From the NCBI RefSeq assembly GCF_047511655.1, contig NC_133390.1:89721583-89785582 (forward strand): a stretch of DNA of 64,000 nt. The letters are read 5' to 3'. Shown here in pieces: positions 38,101 through 50,100 of this stretch (position 1 is its first letter; every line of letters starts with the position of its first letter). The DNA comes from Castor canadensis (Eukaryota > Chordata > Mammalia > Rodentia > Castoridae). Both the position numbers and the translations under genes were made by a program. The notes beneath the pieces were generated by a model. It was not told where the DNA came from, made no database searches, and saw nothing but the letters and a program-made list of their open reading frames with translations.

Positions 38101-41100
38101 AATCACCTTATTATAAAACCAGCACTGCTAACTCTACATGCACGTGCCTAGGCAGAGCTAAGGGAGGCATTTCAGCACATAGTTTACAGGACTGATGAGA
38201 GGCTAATGCAGACCCTGGGGAAAAGACAGAAGGTGACAGGATTTCACATTGAACGAGGATGAACTGGTTACATCAGAAGGCACAGACTGGCAGCCCATAG
38301 ACCATTTGTGGCCCAGACACATTCTGTTTGCTGTTTTTAAAATATTGTCAATATGGTACAGTCTTTAAATCAGAAGATTTAATTTAAAATTTTCAACTTC
38401 CAGCTTATTTTGAAAAACATAAGGTTGTAGCATATTCTCCTATGGTAACAACGGTCTGGAGCTGGCCTTCAGCTTCACACTAGACAATGGTACCCTCTGT
38501 GACAGTTTGACAGAGACCTCACTGCTCCCTACTGCCCCTACGGCCCTAGTTATCGTATGTGTGCTATTCTGATTCTTGTGGTAGAGAAATGTTCTATGTT
38601 TTTATCCAAAGTGGGAATACCCAAGCAAGACCAAGATAGCTGCCTCCATATTTCTTATACCTAGTCTATTCCTTTCATTTCAATTATTCCCCTATCCTCG
38701 TTAGTCATTTGAGTTTAAAACTCCTAGTTTATACCTTTCTTCAGATCATGATGACTACTGTGATCATTTTAACTAAGGTAATAAAGAATGAAGTTTTAAA
38801 GAAATTGACCTCCTAGTTTATACCTTTCTTCAGATCATGATGACTACTGTGATCATTTTAACTAAGGTAATAAAGAATGAAGTTTTAAAGAAATTAATTG
38901 AATGTCAAGTGTATTAGTCCTTGAGGTACTTCTTCAAAAACAAAAAAGTCTTGGTTCTGTTGTTAGTGTGCTGATCTACTCAAATGCAAAATTTATCACA
39001 ACCTAATAACATGCAAGATTTAGTACTATATATATTCAGATAACTAACAAATGTTAGTGTAGAATATGTCTTTTGTGCTAGCAACCAGAACCAGAAAAAT
39101 GCAGTCACCAAAATCATAGTGCCAGGTTTTATTAAAACAACCCAAAGAACAAAGCTAAATTTTTAAAATTTTGATTTCAGGGGGCACCAAAAACAAAGTC
39201 TGACCAACAAAGCTGATATAATTTTTCCTTATGAGAAAATTTCAGGTTCATAAATGATGAACCTGAAAATTTGAATTTGTGATTCAAATTTTTGTTTCCT
39301 TACACAAATTCTAAGGACAATAAAAAATAAGAAAACTAATTTCAAAATAGTTCAAAGCCCTCAGAACAAGCCAGTTTCCTCTCTCAGGTACTTCATGACC
39401 CTTTCAGGGTCCAGCAGAGAAGCTGAGCAACTGGCATCTTGCCCTTGGACGCCTCTGTACACAAAACTCTTCCAGCAGGAAAAGCCACTGTCTCCTGCAG
39501 CATCAGGAATAGCTAGCAACCCATGGAAACCGAGAGGGCTAAGGTTTCTAGGAAATCCTTTCAGCTGATTTTTACATTATTTTCACCTGTCTGCCTCAGA
39601 CAAGTGCTTAGTAAGACTTGCACTGTTTTGTTGCCTTATGTCAAAAACATAAAAACCGTAAGAGAGTGGCAAACCGTCCAAAGGTACTTGTTTGAGAAAC
39701 TCCAGAGAATAAAACTGCACACATCCTTCCTCAGCACTGAGGACCACTAAACACTCTTCAGATTAGATCATAATGATGGAGAAAATGGTTTTTAAGGCAT
39801 TGTCTGGAAAGTCAGTTTCTCACAGTGATCAAGGGCCTTCAAAATTAGCAAGAAGAAATCCCAAAGAATCAAAAATCACATCCCTCTTTTGACCGTTAAC
39901 TGCAAAAGTTTCTGGTTACTAATAAAATTTGCATGCTTCAAGTGAATGTCACTACTGCACCTCCCTGCCTCAGAGGCAAAGGAGAGATGCTAAGAGGAGA
40001 GTGAAACTTCAACTACTTGCTACTCAGTGTGGTCTTTGGGCTAGCAGCACCAGTAGCACCTGAGAACTTCTTAGGAACACAGAATCTCAGGCCCACCCCA
40101 GACCCACCCAATCAGCATCTGGATTTTACCAAGATCCGAGGTAATCTGTGTGCACAGCCATGCTATTTGAGAAGGTGAGGATTATATTTCTTATAATCAG
40201 TGCTTATCCTACACTCTGATTCAAAAAGAGAAAGGTGTGGGGGAATGAAATGGAACTGTTTGTGGCAGCCACCAACATGGTCTCTTTCACAAGCCATAGG
40301 TTTTTGTTTATTTGTTTGTTATTTATTGGCTAATTAGATGTTTTAAGAAAAAGCATGCAAAAGATACCTACCAAATTTTTTGGGAACCCAGTCAAGACCA
40401 AAAGTGAACTTCTTTATTTGCACTACCAAGTATTCAGGGAATGAGGCAAATCGAGATGTTCTGGGAAACACAAGGGGATTATATCAATCAAACAAGGCAA
40501 AAAGAAAGGTGAATACATTTCATGAAGCCAAATAAGCTTTATTGGAGGCACACCTTGACATTCCAATGACTAGACTGAGAGAAGGAACACACAGACATGG
40601 TCATATATACGTGCACACACTCACTCACTCCCACTCACTTGTCCTGGCCTCTCTACAAGAAGAAAATATTGCATGTGGGAGATGGCTAAGAATGATTTCT
40701 GGCCTATTTCAAAACTATTACCTTGTTAAGACAGTTAAGATTTCTGAAAGTGCTTTTCAACTGTTTTTCTAAAATTATTGCTGACATTTGGCATATATAT
40801 TTGTAGGTGTTCACAAGCATGTACACCTGTGCATTCACAAAGCTCCCCCAATTGATCTGGAATCACCCCCACCTCCACTTCTACCAAGAATCACTATCTT
40901 ACAGCAGAGCTGGCATATGGAAGGTTTACCGGATCTGTGGTGAGAGTGATTGTTGGAAATACCTGGGCTTCATTAAATACTACTGCACCTAAGGCCATGG
41001 TCACATGGATCCTAGCAGTAGCTATCTAAATCTAAGCCTCACATTTTCAAATTGATACATATGTGCAAAACATTAAATTAACTTCTAACTTTCAGAAAGT

Positions 41101-44100
41101 TTGAACTAACTGGATTTGTGTTTGACAATTTTAGGCACAGACTCTTCAATTTGTACACCAAATTCATGCCCTATTTCTGACTCATTTGCCCTGCATTTAT
41201 CATCTTGTTTTTAACAAACATTTCCATTTGACTGTCAATGTGAGTGTGGTATATGTAAAAAAGTGGCTCACACCTGTAATCCTAGCTGCCTGGGAGACTA
41301 AGATCAGGAGGATCTTGGTTCAAGGGCAGCCTAGGCAAATCTTTCACAAGGCTCCCATCTCCAAAATAACCAGAGCAAATGTGGGCTGGAGGTATGTCTC
41401 AAGTGGTAGATAGAGTACCTGCTTTGCAAGCACAAGGCTCTGAGTTCAAACCCCATTTCTACCTAAATAAACAAATCAGTCAGTCATAAACAGGTATTAT
41501 GTGTATTTTCTAGAATAGAAGATTCTATTATAGAATATTATAGAATATTCTATTATATAGAATATTCTATTATAGAATATTATAGAATATTCTGGAATTC
41601 TCTCCCCCAGACTCCACTTTTTGAATCTGCACTGACTTCTATTTGGAATGCATCTTCCCAGAATTCATAAAGTAAATGCAAATGTATTTCTGCCCCCTAG
41701 TGTAGAAGAGAAGCCATAGCACAGGGCACAGCATGGACAAAAAGTCAAAAGATGCAGATTTGGGTTTTGGATATGCTAATTCACTACAAATCTGGGCAAA
41801 TCATTGACCCTTATTGAGGCTGTTTTTACATCTGCAAAATGGGTTTACTAAGTAGAGTCTACTGCCAGGGCTGTGCAATGTTCACAGAATCATGTGAAAA
41901 TACTGGGCACCCTGTAAAGTATTATGTATACCTAAGGAATTGAGGAACTTGGTCACTCCATGAGGTCTCAGACACCGAATCAGTCAGTTGCTAACCTGCA
42001 TTTATGTTTTTTTTTTCATTTTTCTTTTATTATTCATATGTGCATACAAGGCTTGGTTCATTTCTCCCCCCTGCCCCCACCCCCTCCCTTACCACCCACT
42101 CCGCCCCCTCTCTCTCCCCCCCCTCAATACCCAGCAGAAACTATTTTGCCCTTATTTCTAATTTTGTTGTAGAGAGAGTATAAGCAATAATAGGAAGGAA
42201 CAAGGGGTTTTGCTGGTTGAGATAAGGATAGCTATACAGGGCATTGACTCACATTGATTTCCTGTGCGTGGGTGTTACCTTCTAGGTTAATTCTTTTTGA
42301 TCTAACCTTTTCTCTAGTACCTGTTCCCCTTTTCCTATTGGCCTCAGTTGCTTTAAGGTATCTGCTTTAGTTTCTCTACGTTAAGGGCAACAAATGCTAG
42401 CTAGTTTTTTAGGTGTCTTACCTATCCTCACCCCTCCCTTGTGTGCTCTCGCTTTTATCATGTGCTCATAGTCTAATACCCTTGTTGTGTTTGCCCTTGA
42501 TCTAATGTCCACATATGAGGGAGAACATACGATTTTTGGTCTTTTGGGCCAGGCTAACCTCACTCAGAATGATGTTCTCTAATTCCATCCATTTACCAGC
42601 GAATGATAACATTTTGTTCTTCTTCATGGCTGCATAAAATTCCATTGTGTATAGATACCACATTTTCTTAATCCATTCGTCAGTGCTGGGGCATCTTGGC
42701 TGTTTCCATAACTTGGCTATTGTGAATAGTGCCGCAATAAACATGGATGTGCAGGTGCCTCTGGAGTAACAGTCTTTTGGGTATATCCCCAAGAGTGGTA
42801 TTGCTGGATCAAATGGTAGATCGATGTCCAGCTTTTTAAGTAGCCTCCAAATTTTTTTCCAGAGTGGTTGTACTAGTCCACATTCCCACCAACAGTGTAA
42901 GAGGGTTCCTTTTTCCCCACATCCTCGCCAACACCTGTTGTTGGTGGTATTGCTGATGATGGCTATTCTAACAGGGGTGAGGTGGAATCTTAGCGTGGTT
43001 TTAATTTGCATTTCCTTTATTGCTAGAGATGGTGAGCATTTTTTCATGTGTTTTCTGGCCATTTGAATTTCTTCTTTTGAGAAAGTTCTGTTTAGTTCAC
43101 GTGCCCATTTCTTTATTGGTTCATTAGTTTTGGGAGAATTTAGTTTTTTAAGTTCCCTATATATTCTGGTTATCAGTCCTTTGTCTGATGTAGAGCTGGC
43201 AAATATTTTCTCCCACTCTGTGGGTGTTCTCTTCAGTTTAGAGACCATTTCTTTTGATGAACAGAAGCTTTTTAGTTTTATGAGGTCCCATTTATCTATG
43301 CTATCTCTTAGTTGCTGTGCTGCTGGGGTTTCATTGAGAAAGTTCTTACCTATACCTACTAACTCCAGAGTATTTCCTACTCTTTCTTGTATCAACTTAA
43401 GAGTTTGTGGTCTGATATTAAGATCCTTGATCCATTTTGAGTTAATCTTGGTATAGGGTGATATACCTGGATCTAGTTTCAGTTTTTTGCAGACTGCTAA
43501 CCAGTTTTCCCAGCAGTTTTTGTTGAAGAGGCTGCTATTTCTCCATCGTATATTTTTAGCTCCTTTGTCAAAGATAAGTTGCTTATAGTTGTGTGGCTTC
43601 ATATCTGGATCCTCTATTCTGTTCCACTGGTCTTCATGTCTGTTTTTGTGCCAGTACCATGCTGTTTTTATTGTTATTGCTTTGTAATATAGTTTGAAGT
43701 CAGGTATTGTGATACCTCCTGCATTGTTCTTTTGACTGAGTATTGCCTTGGCTATTCGTGGCCTCTTGTGTTTCCATATAAATTTAACAGAAGATTTTTC
43801 AATCTCTTTAATGAATGCTGACCTGCATTTATACGGAAGAGTTACAAAAACTCTCTGTATCTCAGATTTTCCATCACAAGGATGGTAAAAGTTAATAGGC
43901 AATAACCAAAGGGAGCTGTTCACAAAACCTGTTGGAGCTCTGTGGTGCTAAGGAACTGACTTGTTATTATCCTGGCTCTCCCTTCAAAAAATTACATTAT
44001 CAACAATTAGGTTTTCCAATCTTCTAAGAAGCAGTAACAAACATCATTCTTATTTAAATGCGTCCAAGTCCTCAATTTCATCAAACCCCAAGAAACTCCA

Positions 44101-47100
44101 TCTGGTGTTAATGATATTTTCAACGACTGTAAAAATGTTGTTACCTTTCTGACCTTCTCTTCTTACATTAACTTAAGATCTCAAAAATATGTAACAAGTA
44201 GAATCAACCAAAAGTCACCAGTAAATCGACAATTTAAAAAATGTGATTCAGGACCTCTGAGATTCTTACCGTTGTTCTGAGGTTGGTATCTGAGTGAGAT
44301 TTCATCTGGATACCATAGTCAGGGTAGTAGGTGAATTTAACATTGGGATGGGGGGAGGGGCGGGATAACTTAATACAATAGTATCCAATGGACATCTACC
44401 AACCTTGACAGTACAAGAAAACAGATTAGAATGCTGTGGTAAGCATTCTTCACCTTTGAAACCTCATATACAGTCTTAAGTTGAATCACAAATGTAGTTT
44501 CTGCTCAATAGACATTTGTTCAAATTAATCTCAAAATTAGTATTTTACATTCACTAATCACAGTTCAGGAACATCAGTTTATAATTAGATCCAGTAAGAC
44601 CATAAATTATGCTTTTGGGGTACTCTTATTATAATTAAAATTTTTATTAGAATTAATTAAGTTATTTCACTAGAATTAAAAATTTTCTTGAAAAGCTGTG
44701 CATTTTTAATAAGGACTATCAGAATGTAAATCATCCAAAAAGGTCTAGAAGGAGACACAATTTACTTCAAAAAGTTGCTATGGGAATTAAATGAGTTAAG
44801 TCACATAAAGTACTCAGAATAGGTCCTGACAACACTATTGGGTTATCTATTAACAATCTATTAACATTATATAAAACATCAGTTGTTCGCTAATTACAAC
44901 TATTTATTAAGAAAAAAAATACAAGCCTGGCGTGGTGGCTCACATCTGTAATCCTAGCTACTCAGGAGATCAATTTAAAGCCAACCCAGGCAAAAAGTTC
45001 ATGAGACCCATGTCAACTAATGGCTGATGGACAGTCATGTACCTGTCATCCCAGTTACACAGGAAGCATAAATAATAGGATTGCAGTCCAGGCCAGGCCA
45101 GGTATAACCATGAGACCCTATCACAAAAATAACCAAAGTGAAAAAGGGCTGGGGTGTAATTCAAGTGGTAGAGCAACCATCTGCCTAGCAAGTAAAAGGC
45201 TCTGAGTTCAAACCTCAGAACTACCAATAATAACAACAAAATTCAAGCAGTTTTCCTCCATAAAATTAGTAAGATTATCTCTAGTACTGAAAACCTTGAA
45301 CTCTCCACGTAGCCCAGACTGGCCTGAAACTTTCAATTCTCCTGCCTCAGTCTCTCCAGCACTGGGATTACAGGCTTTTGCCACCATACCCCAACACCAA
45401 GATCTTTAGGCCTCTTTGTGGACGTTAGGGCCCTGGGGCTAACGAAAGGAAAGTTCGAGTCCTCAAATTCACAAAATGTAGGCTGCATCTCACCCTGTAC
45501 TGCTGGGAATAAGACATGAAAAGTGAAGAATTGTTAGGAATTCGCTGATTTTGTGAAAGCTAGTATCTGAAACATGAAGAGCGTAATCCAGAACAGCAAG
45601 GCTGAGGAACGTGGTGCTCCTACAGAACCGAGAATTGAGAGTTTAGTCCTGAACTCATCACACCTGAATGAATCCCAAGTCTGCCACTCACTGGCCAATT
45701 ACTTCTCCTTTTATTTCCTAATCTGTAAAATAGGACATTAATGGTATACCTCACACTACTGAGAGGATTAAATGTGAAAACTGAAGGGAAGTGCATAGCT
45801 CATGTGCTGGCAAAAATAAATATGCAATAAGTGACAGCTGGTTTTGACCTTTAACACTGTTTTTTTTTTTTTCTCTCCCAAGGACCATTTTTTTCAACTA
45901 TTACCAATTACAAAACACCTAACACTAATTCCTTTCATGTATATAAAAAGCATATGGAGGGCATGTATTTATGCAGAGAAAAAGGAAAAACCACATTTAA
46001 TAACTCCTTTTAAAGACAGAAATGCCTTTTAAAGCAGAAATGCCTCCTCAAGGACTCTAGATAGCTATGTTAGCACTGCCTGCATCTGAGTGTTGTGTAG
46101 CATTTGAGGAGAAATTCAGGTCAGCAAATACATTCCTCCACGACAGATGGAAGAAGGACTCTGGGAGGTGACTTTGCCTAGGACAGAAGAGAAGCCAAGT
46201 AGACACAGGAGAAGAATTGGGGTCTCCCGATCACTAGTCTCAAAGAATATGTCTGTGGAAAGCTAATGGCTCCCAGGTCCACTTTTAAAGATGGACCTTT
46301 CCCAACTGTTGACAAGGCTCCTTCCTAGTAGGCCAAAACAGGGATAGGCAGGCCCAGAGAATATGCCACACACACCCTACTCCCTAAGAAACTGGGCCAC
46401 TGTTGTGAAGAATAGAAGGTGTAACTGGGGGGTCAGAGAAATGAAGAACACCCCCACTCTGCAGCTTACACGTGACACTCAGGGCTTTCTAGGCTTACAG
46501 ATCCAGTGATCACTTTCTACCTCCCATATAGAATCAGAATAAAAGCACAAAGAGAAAAGGAAAACGTTTGGGGAATTTTTAGCCTAGTTTCAATGATTAG
46601 AGAAATTTTTTTTTCCACAACTAATGTGGCATGCAGATTGCTAACTACCCAAAGGTGGTTCCAAGGTCAGTGACATGTATGGTTCACATTTAACATGCCA
46701 ACTCACCAACTGTTGTCTACAAGGACACAAACATACACACATGCATACACACAACACATCTAATAGCCACAAACACAACAACTGAGCAGTCCTTGAATAA
46801 AAACATGCCCAAGGATGATCAGTTAATTACTGAGTAGGCTATTATTAATCCTTATTTGAATACAGAGCTTTTCAAATTTATTTTTTAAAAAATATGGTCT
46901 AGAGTAGACTCAACTTTCAGTCTACTGAAAAGGTATTTCTTGTCTAATAAACTTTACTATCACTCGCTAAAAAAAAAAAGAAAGGAAATATGGCTTAATT
47001 CATAGGTTTTTGTTTTCATTTTTGCAGTGCTAGGGATTGAACCCAGGGTCTCGTGTATGTTAAGCAAGTGCTATACCATTAAGCTACACCACCAGCCCTT

Positions 47101-50100
47101 AGTTTTTGAAATAAATTGTTTTGCTTTCTTATTTGTAACATATGCACTCTCTAATCTGAAACAAAGCAGAATCATGAGGGATGGATTCTGCAGAGAATAA
47201 GTGATTTAGACTTCACTGCAACTTGAGGCCACAATGAAAATAGGCAGCTGAAACTCTCCATGTTTCATTCCCCTTCACAGCAACTCAGACCTCAATCTTC
47301 ACCTCAAGGACCCAAGAACATCTACAAGTGTCAAAATTTCAGACTGCCCCTTATTTCATGCCACTGTCAGCACTCTTTCTGCAATGGAGTGCAGTGATAT
47401 AAAGGATGACTCTATCAAGTCAATTTAGCAAGTGGAGAAAAAAAATTCTATATACTTGGCAGCCAGCCTCACAGTGGGACATCGTCTGACTGAGTCCCAA
47501 GCAGCTCATTTGAACAATGTCCTGTAGTCCTTATGCCCACTTGAGATGCTCTGAGACGCCTACTCTTCAAGCAGGGACACAATCAGCCAAGTTCTAACAT
47601 AAATCTTAATTGTAGAATTAAAAGCTATCACAGTGGAGTACAACTATTGAAGCCATCAGTAGTTTTATAATTTCTTCATTAATAATCATATGTGTTTTGG
47701 CTGTACCCTCTTAACAAAAAAGAAAAAAAAGGCAGCATCCTAGTAGAGGATAGACCATAATCTCCCATTTTTAAAAAAGATATTCCCTGTCTAGCATATA
47801 ATATAAAGTATAAACCTGTCTTATTGACAGGTCTCACACAAGTGAAGTCTATGACAATTAGAATGTATGAGTCCTATCTCTTCCCACCACACACGAGCCA
47901 GCAGGCATGAACTCAGAGAGTGCCCCAGGCCACCCCACTTCTCAAGGCCCTCCTCACCCCACTGTCTCCGCGCACACACTCACTTCACACCCGCAGACTT
48001 GGCTTGGAGGGCGCTGCTCCAGAAATCGTCAACGTTTTCTGGTTCAGAAAAGGCCTGAAGGCAAGCACTAAATGGTATCTTGGCACGCACCAACTCAGGA
48101 AGAGGTCTTCGGTTGGCTTCTGCTTCCCTTCTCGTTAATTCATAGGCAATCAGCTCATCTGGTGAAAGAGCAAACAAATGACCTTGCGATCGCCATCTCC
48201 AAACGAAAAACACCCTCTTTGGACAATCTTCCTTGAAGGCTTCTGGGCTGGGTCAGGGGTGAGTCTTGGTGGCCTTTCTCAGAGCGAGAGAAATCTGCTG
48301 AAAGGCTGTTCTGGAGGCTGTCTTTGAGATAACTGACAGGCTACATCAAGGCATTCTTTTTTTTTACTGTTCTCCTTGAAACTGACAGAAGGGAACCATG
48401 AGTTCAGAACATGCATGGGACATAAATGTATAGCTTGGAATGAGCCAAACGACACCCTCTAAACACAAGAGACCTTACACCACAGAATTTCTTGGCTGAA
48501 AGGTAGTCCATGGTTCATTTCTTCCCATGCCCTTTGTTACCTGAAAGAAGAAACTGAGGTCCGGGGTCAAAACTAGTCAATTACTGATGAAACTAGACTT
48601 AAAATTCTGATCAACAGCCCTCTACTACCCCTCAGAAAAGGATGTTAAGTTTTGTCAAGAGATCAGATTTTTGCCAATGATCAAATATGCACCCGCAGAA
48701 AGTAATAAAAACACTGTTGTTAACTTTAAGGTGTCCTAAAATGAAATGACCAAGGGAGGAGAGGGAAAACCTAGATAAAACTAAAAAGAACTATGACTGA
48801 GCTCCTGACAGTGACAACACCCAGTGTTAAACTTTTCTGATTCAGTTCTACCAGCAACTGTGGCTATTGGTCATGGGCTCCATAGTGGTGTGGGGCCAAG
48901 AAGGAGGATAAAATCTAAGACTGCAGGTATCCACCATCATTATCCTGTGAAACAAGCAACACTGTAGAGAAAGCTTCTGGCTGAAGTTATAAGTGCCTCA
49001 GATATCTGAGCAACCAATCTGGAATGCCACTCTTCAAGATCCCTACTGAAATGACCAGAAGAAGGGAACATACTATGAACTTCCCAAGACTTAAAAGATC
49101 TGCTCCTGGAAACTAACTATAGTGAAAATTTTACAGATATTTTGAATGTCCTTTCTGGTTAGTTCTTTTATATTAACAAAAATATCACTCCTGTTATATC
49201 AGTTCTTACACACATTTATACAAACGCACATATGTATTTTCCAAAAACACCTATGAATAACTTTTAAGGCTCATTCCCTAGTCCACAATTAGTTAATGCT
49301 GTAATTATACATAGGATCCTAATACTAGGTGTTCCTAGCTATCAATTTCCAAAGACTAAATTATAAATATCATTTCTAAGGGAGAAGTTGCTACCCATAA
49401 ATTAGAGAAGATCATAGAACTATGAAAATTGTGACTCCATTTGGAGTCACTTTTGTCAAATCCTAAGGATGGAAGGAATGAAGAAAGACTGAGAGGTTAT
49501 GAAAGAGAAGATCTTATGTTTATGCCTGATAATAAGAACTATCACAAAAGACTGTCAGAAACACAAACTTGCATAAAGGTCACCCTAACCTTACACAGAC
49601 AATACTTCTGGAAAGGCATCTGTTCATCCTTGGACTGGTGTCACCCTTATTATGATCCTTGAGCACCCTTGCTATTAATGCTTGTAGCCAAGGATTATTG
49701 TTATCTAAACAACCTTCATAATTCTCCTCATTTTCCCTTTAAAAATGTCTCCTTGCCTCAATCTCTTTGAATACATATATAGTTTACTACAGCATGCATA
49801 GTCCCTTTACAATTCTACTCCCAAACAAACTTAATAGTTTTGGAGACTAAACTTACTAGTCTTTGGAAAATTTCTCTCTGTTATTTAGGCTGCCAGAACT
49901 GGGCAGAACATGAAAGTCAGTAGCCCTGAGATAGGTAAGAGAAAGCAATGACCACATACTCCACCCCCTATTTGTACCTTGTGCAGTGGATAAGAATTTT
50001 AAAACTAGTCAAAAGCTATATCAGCTTATAGAAGCTGGAAATCCTTTCATCTGAAAATCATCACAATCATCACTTTTCAATTAGCATAACAAATTGACTT

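Larger units (their letters stand above)
38056..40371 (-). other. USP13: USP13 intron between residues 600 and 601
   Basis: 2.3 kb. Contains an exact 86-bp tandem duplication (38,721-38,895), a 12-bp perfect inverted repeat (39,240-39,268) and a MER5-like DNA repeat (about 40,015-40,180). The rest is unrecognised. Confidence 0.8.
40461..47983 (-). other. USP13: USP13 7.5-kb intron (residues 570-571)
   Basis: Contains composite SINEs (41,260-41,470; 44,922-45,240), an AT-rich repeat (41,522-41,593), MIRs (41,720-41,900; 45,655-45,840), a young truncated L1 (42,006-43,816), an antisense B1 (45,286-45,400) and an ID-like SINE (47,015-47,100). 43,833-44,920 and 45,841-47,010 show nothing recognised. 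Confidence 0.8.

Noticed and set aside
43130-43456. 108-codon + strand ORF
   Set aside because: It is antisense to the L1 ORF2 fragment.
47867-48138. + strand ORFs over 47,867-48,138
   Set aside because: Antisense shadows of the USP13 exon at 47,984-48,158.
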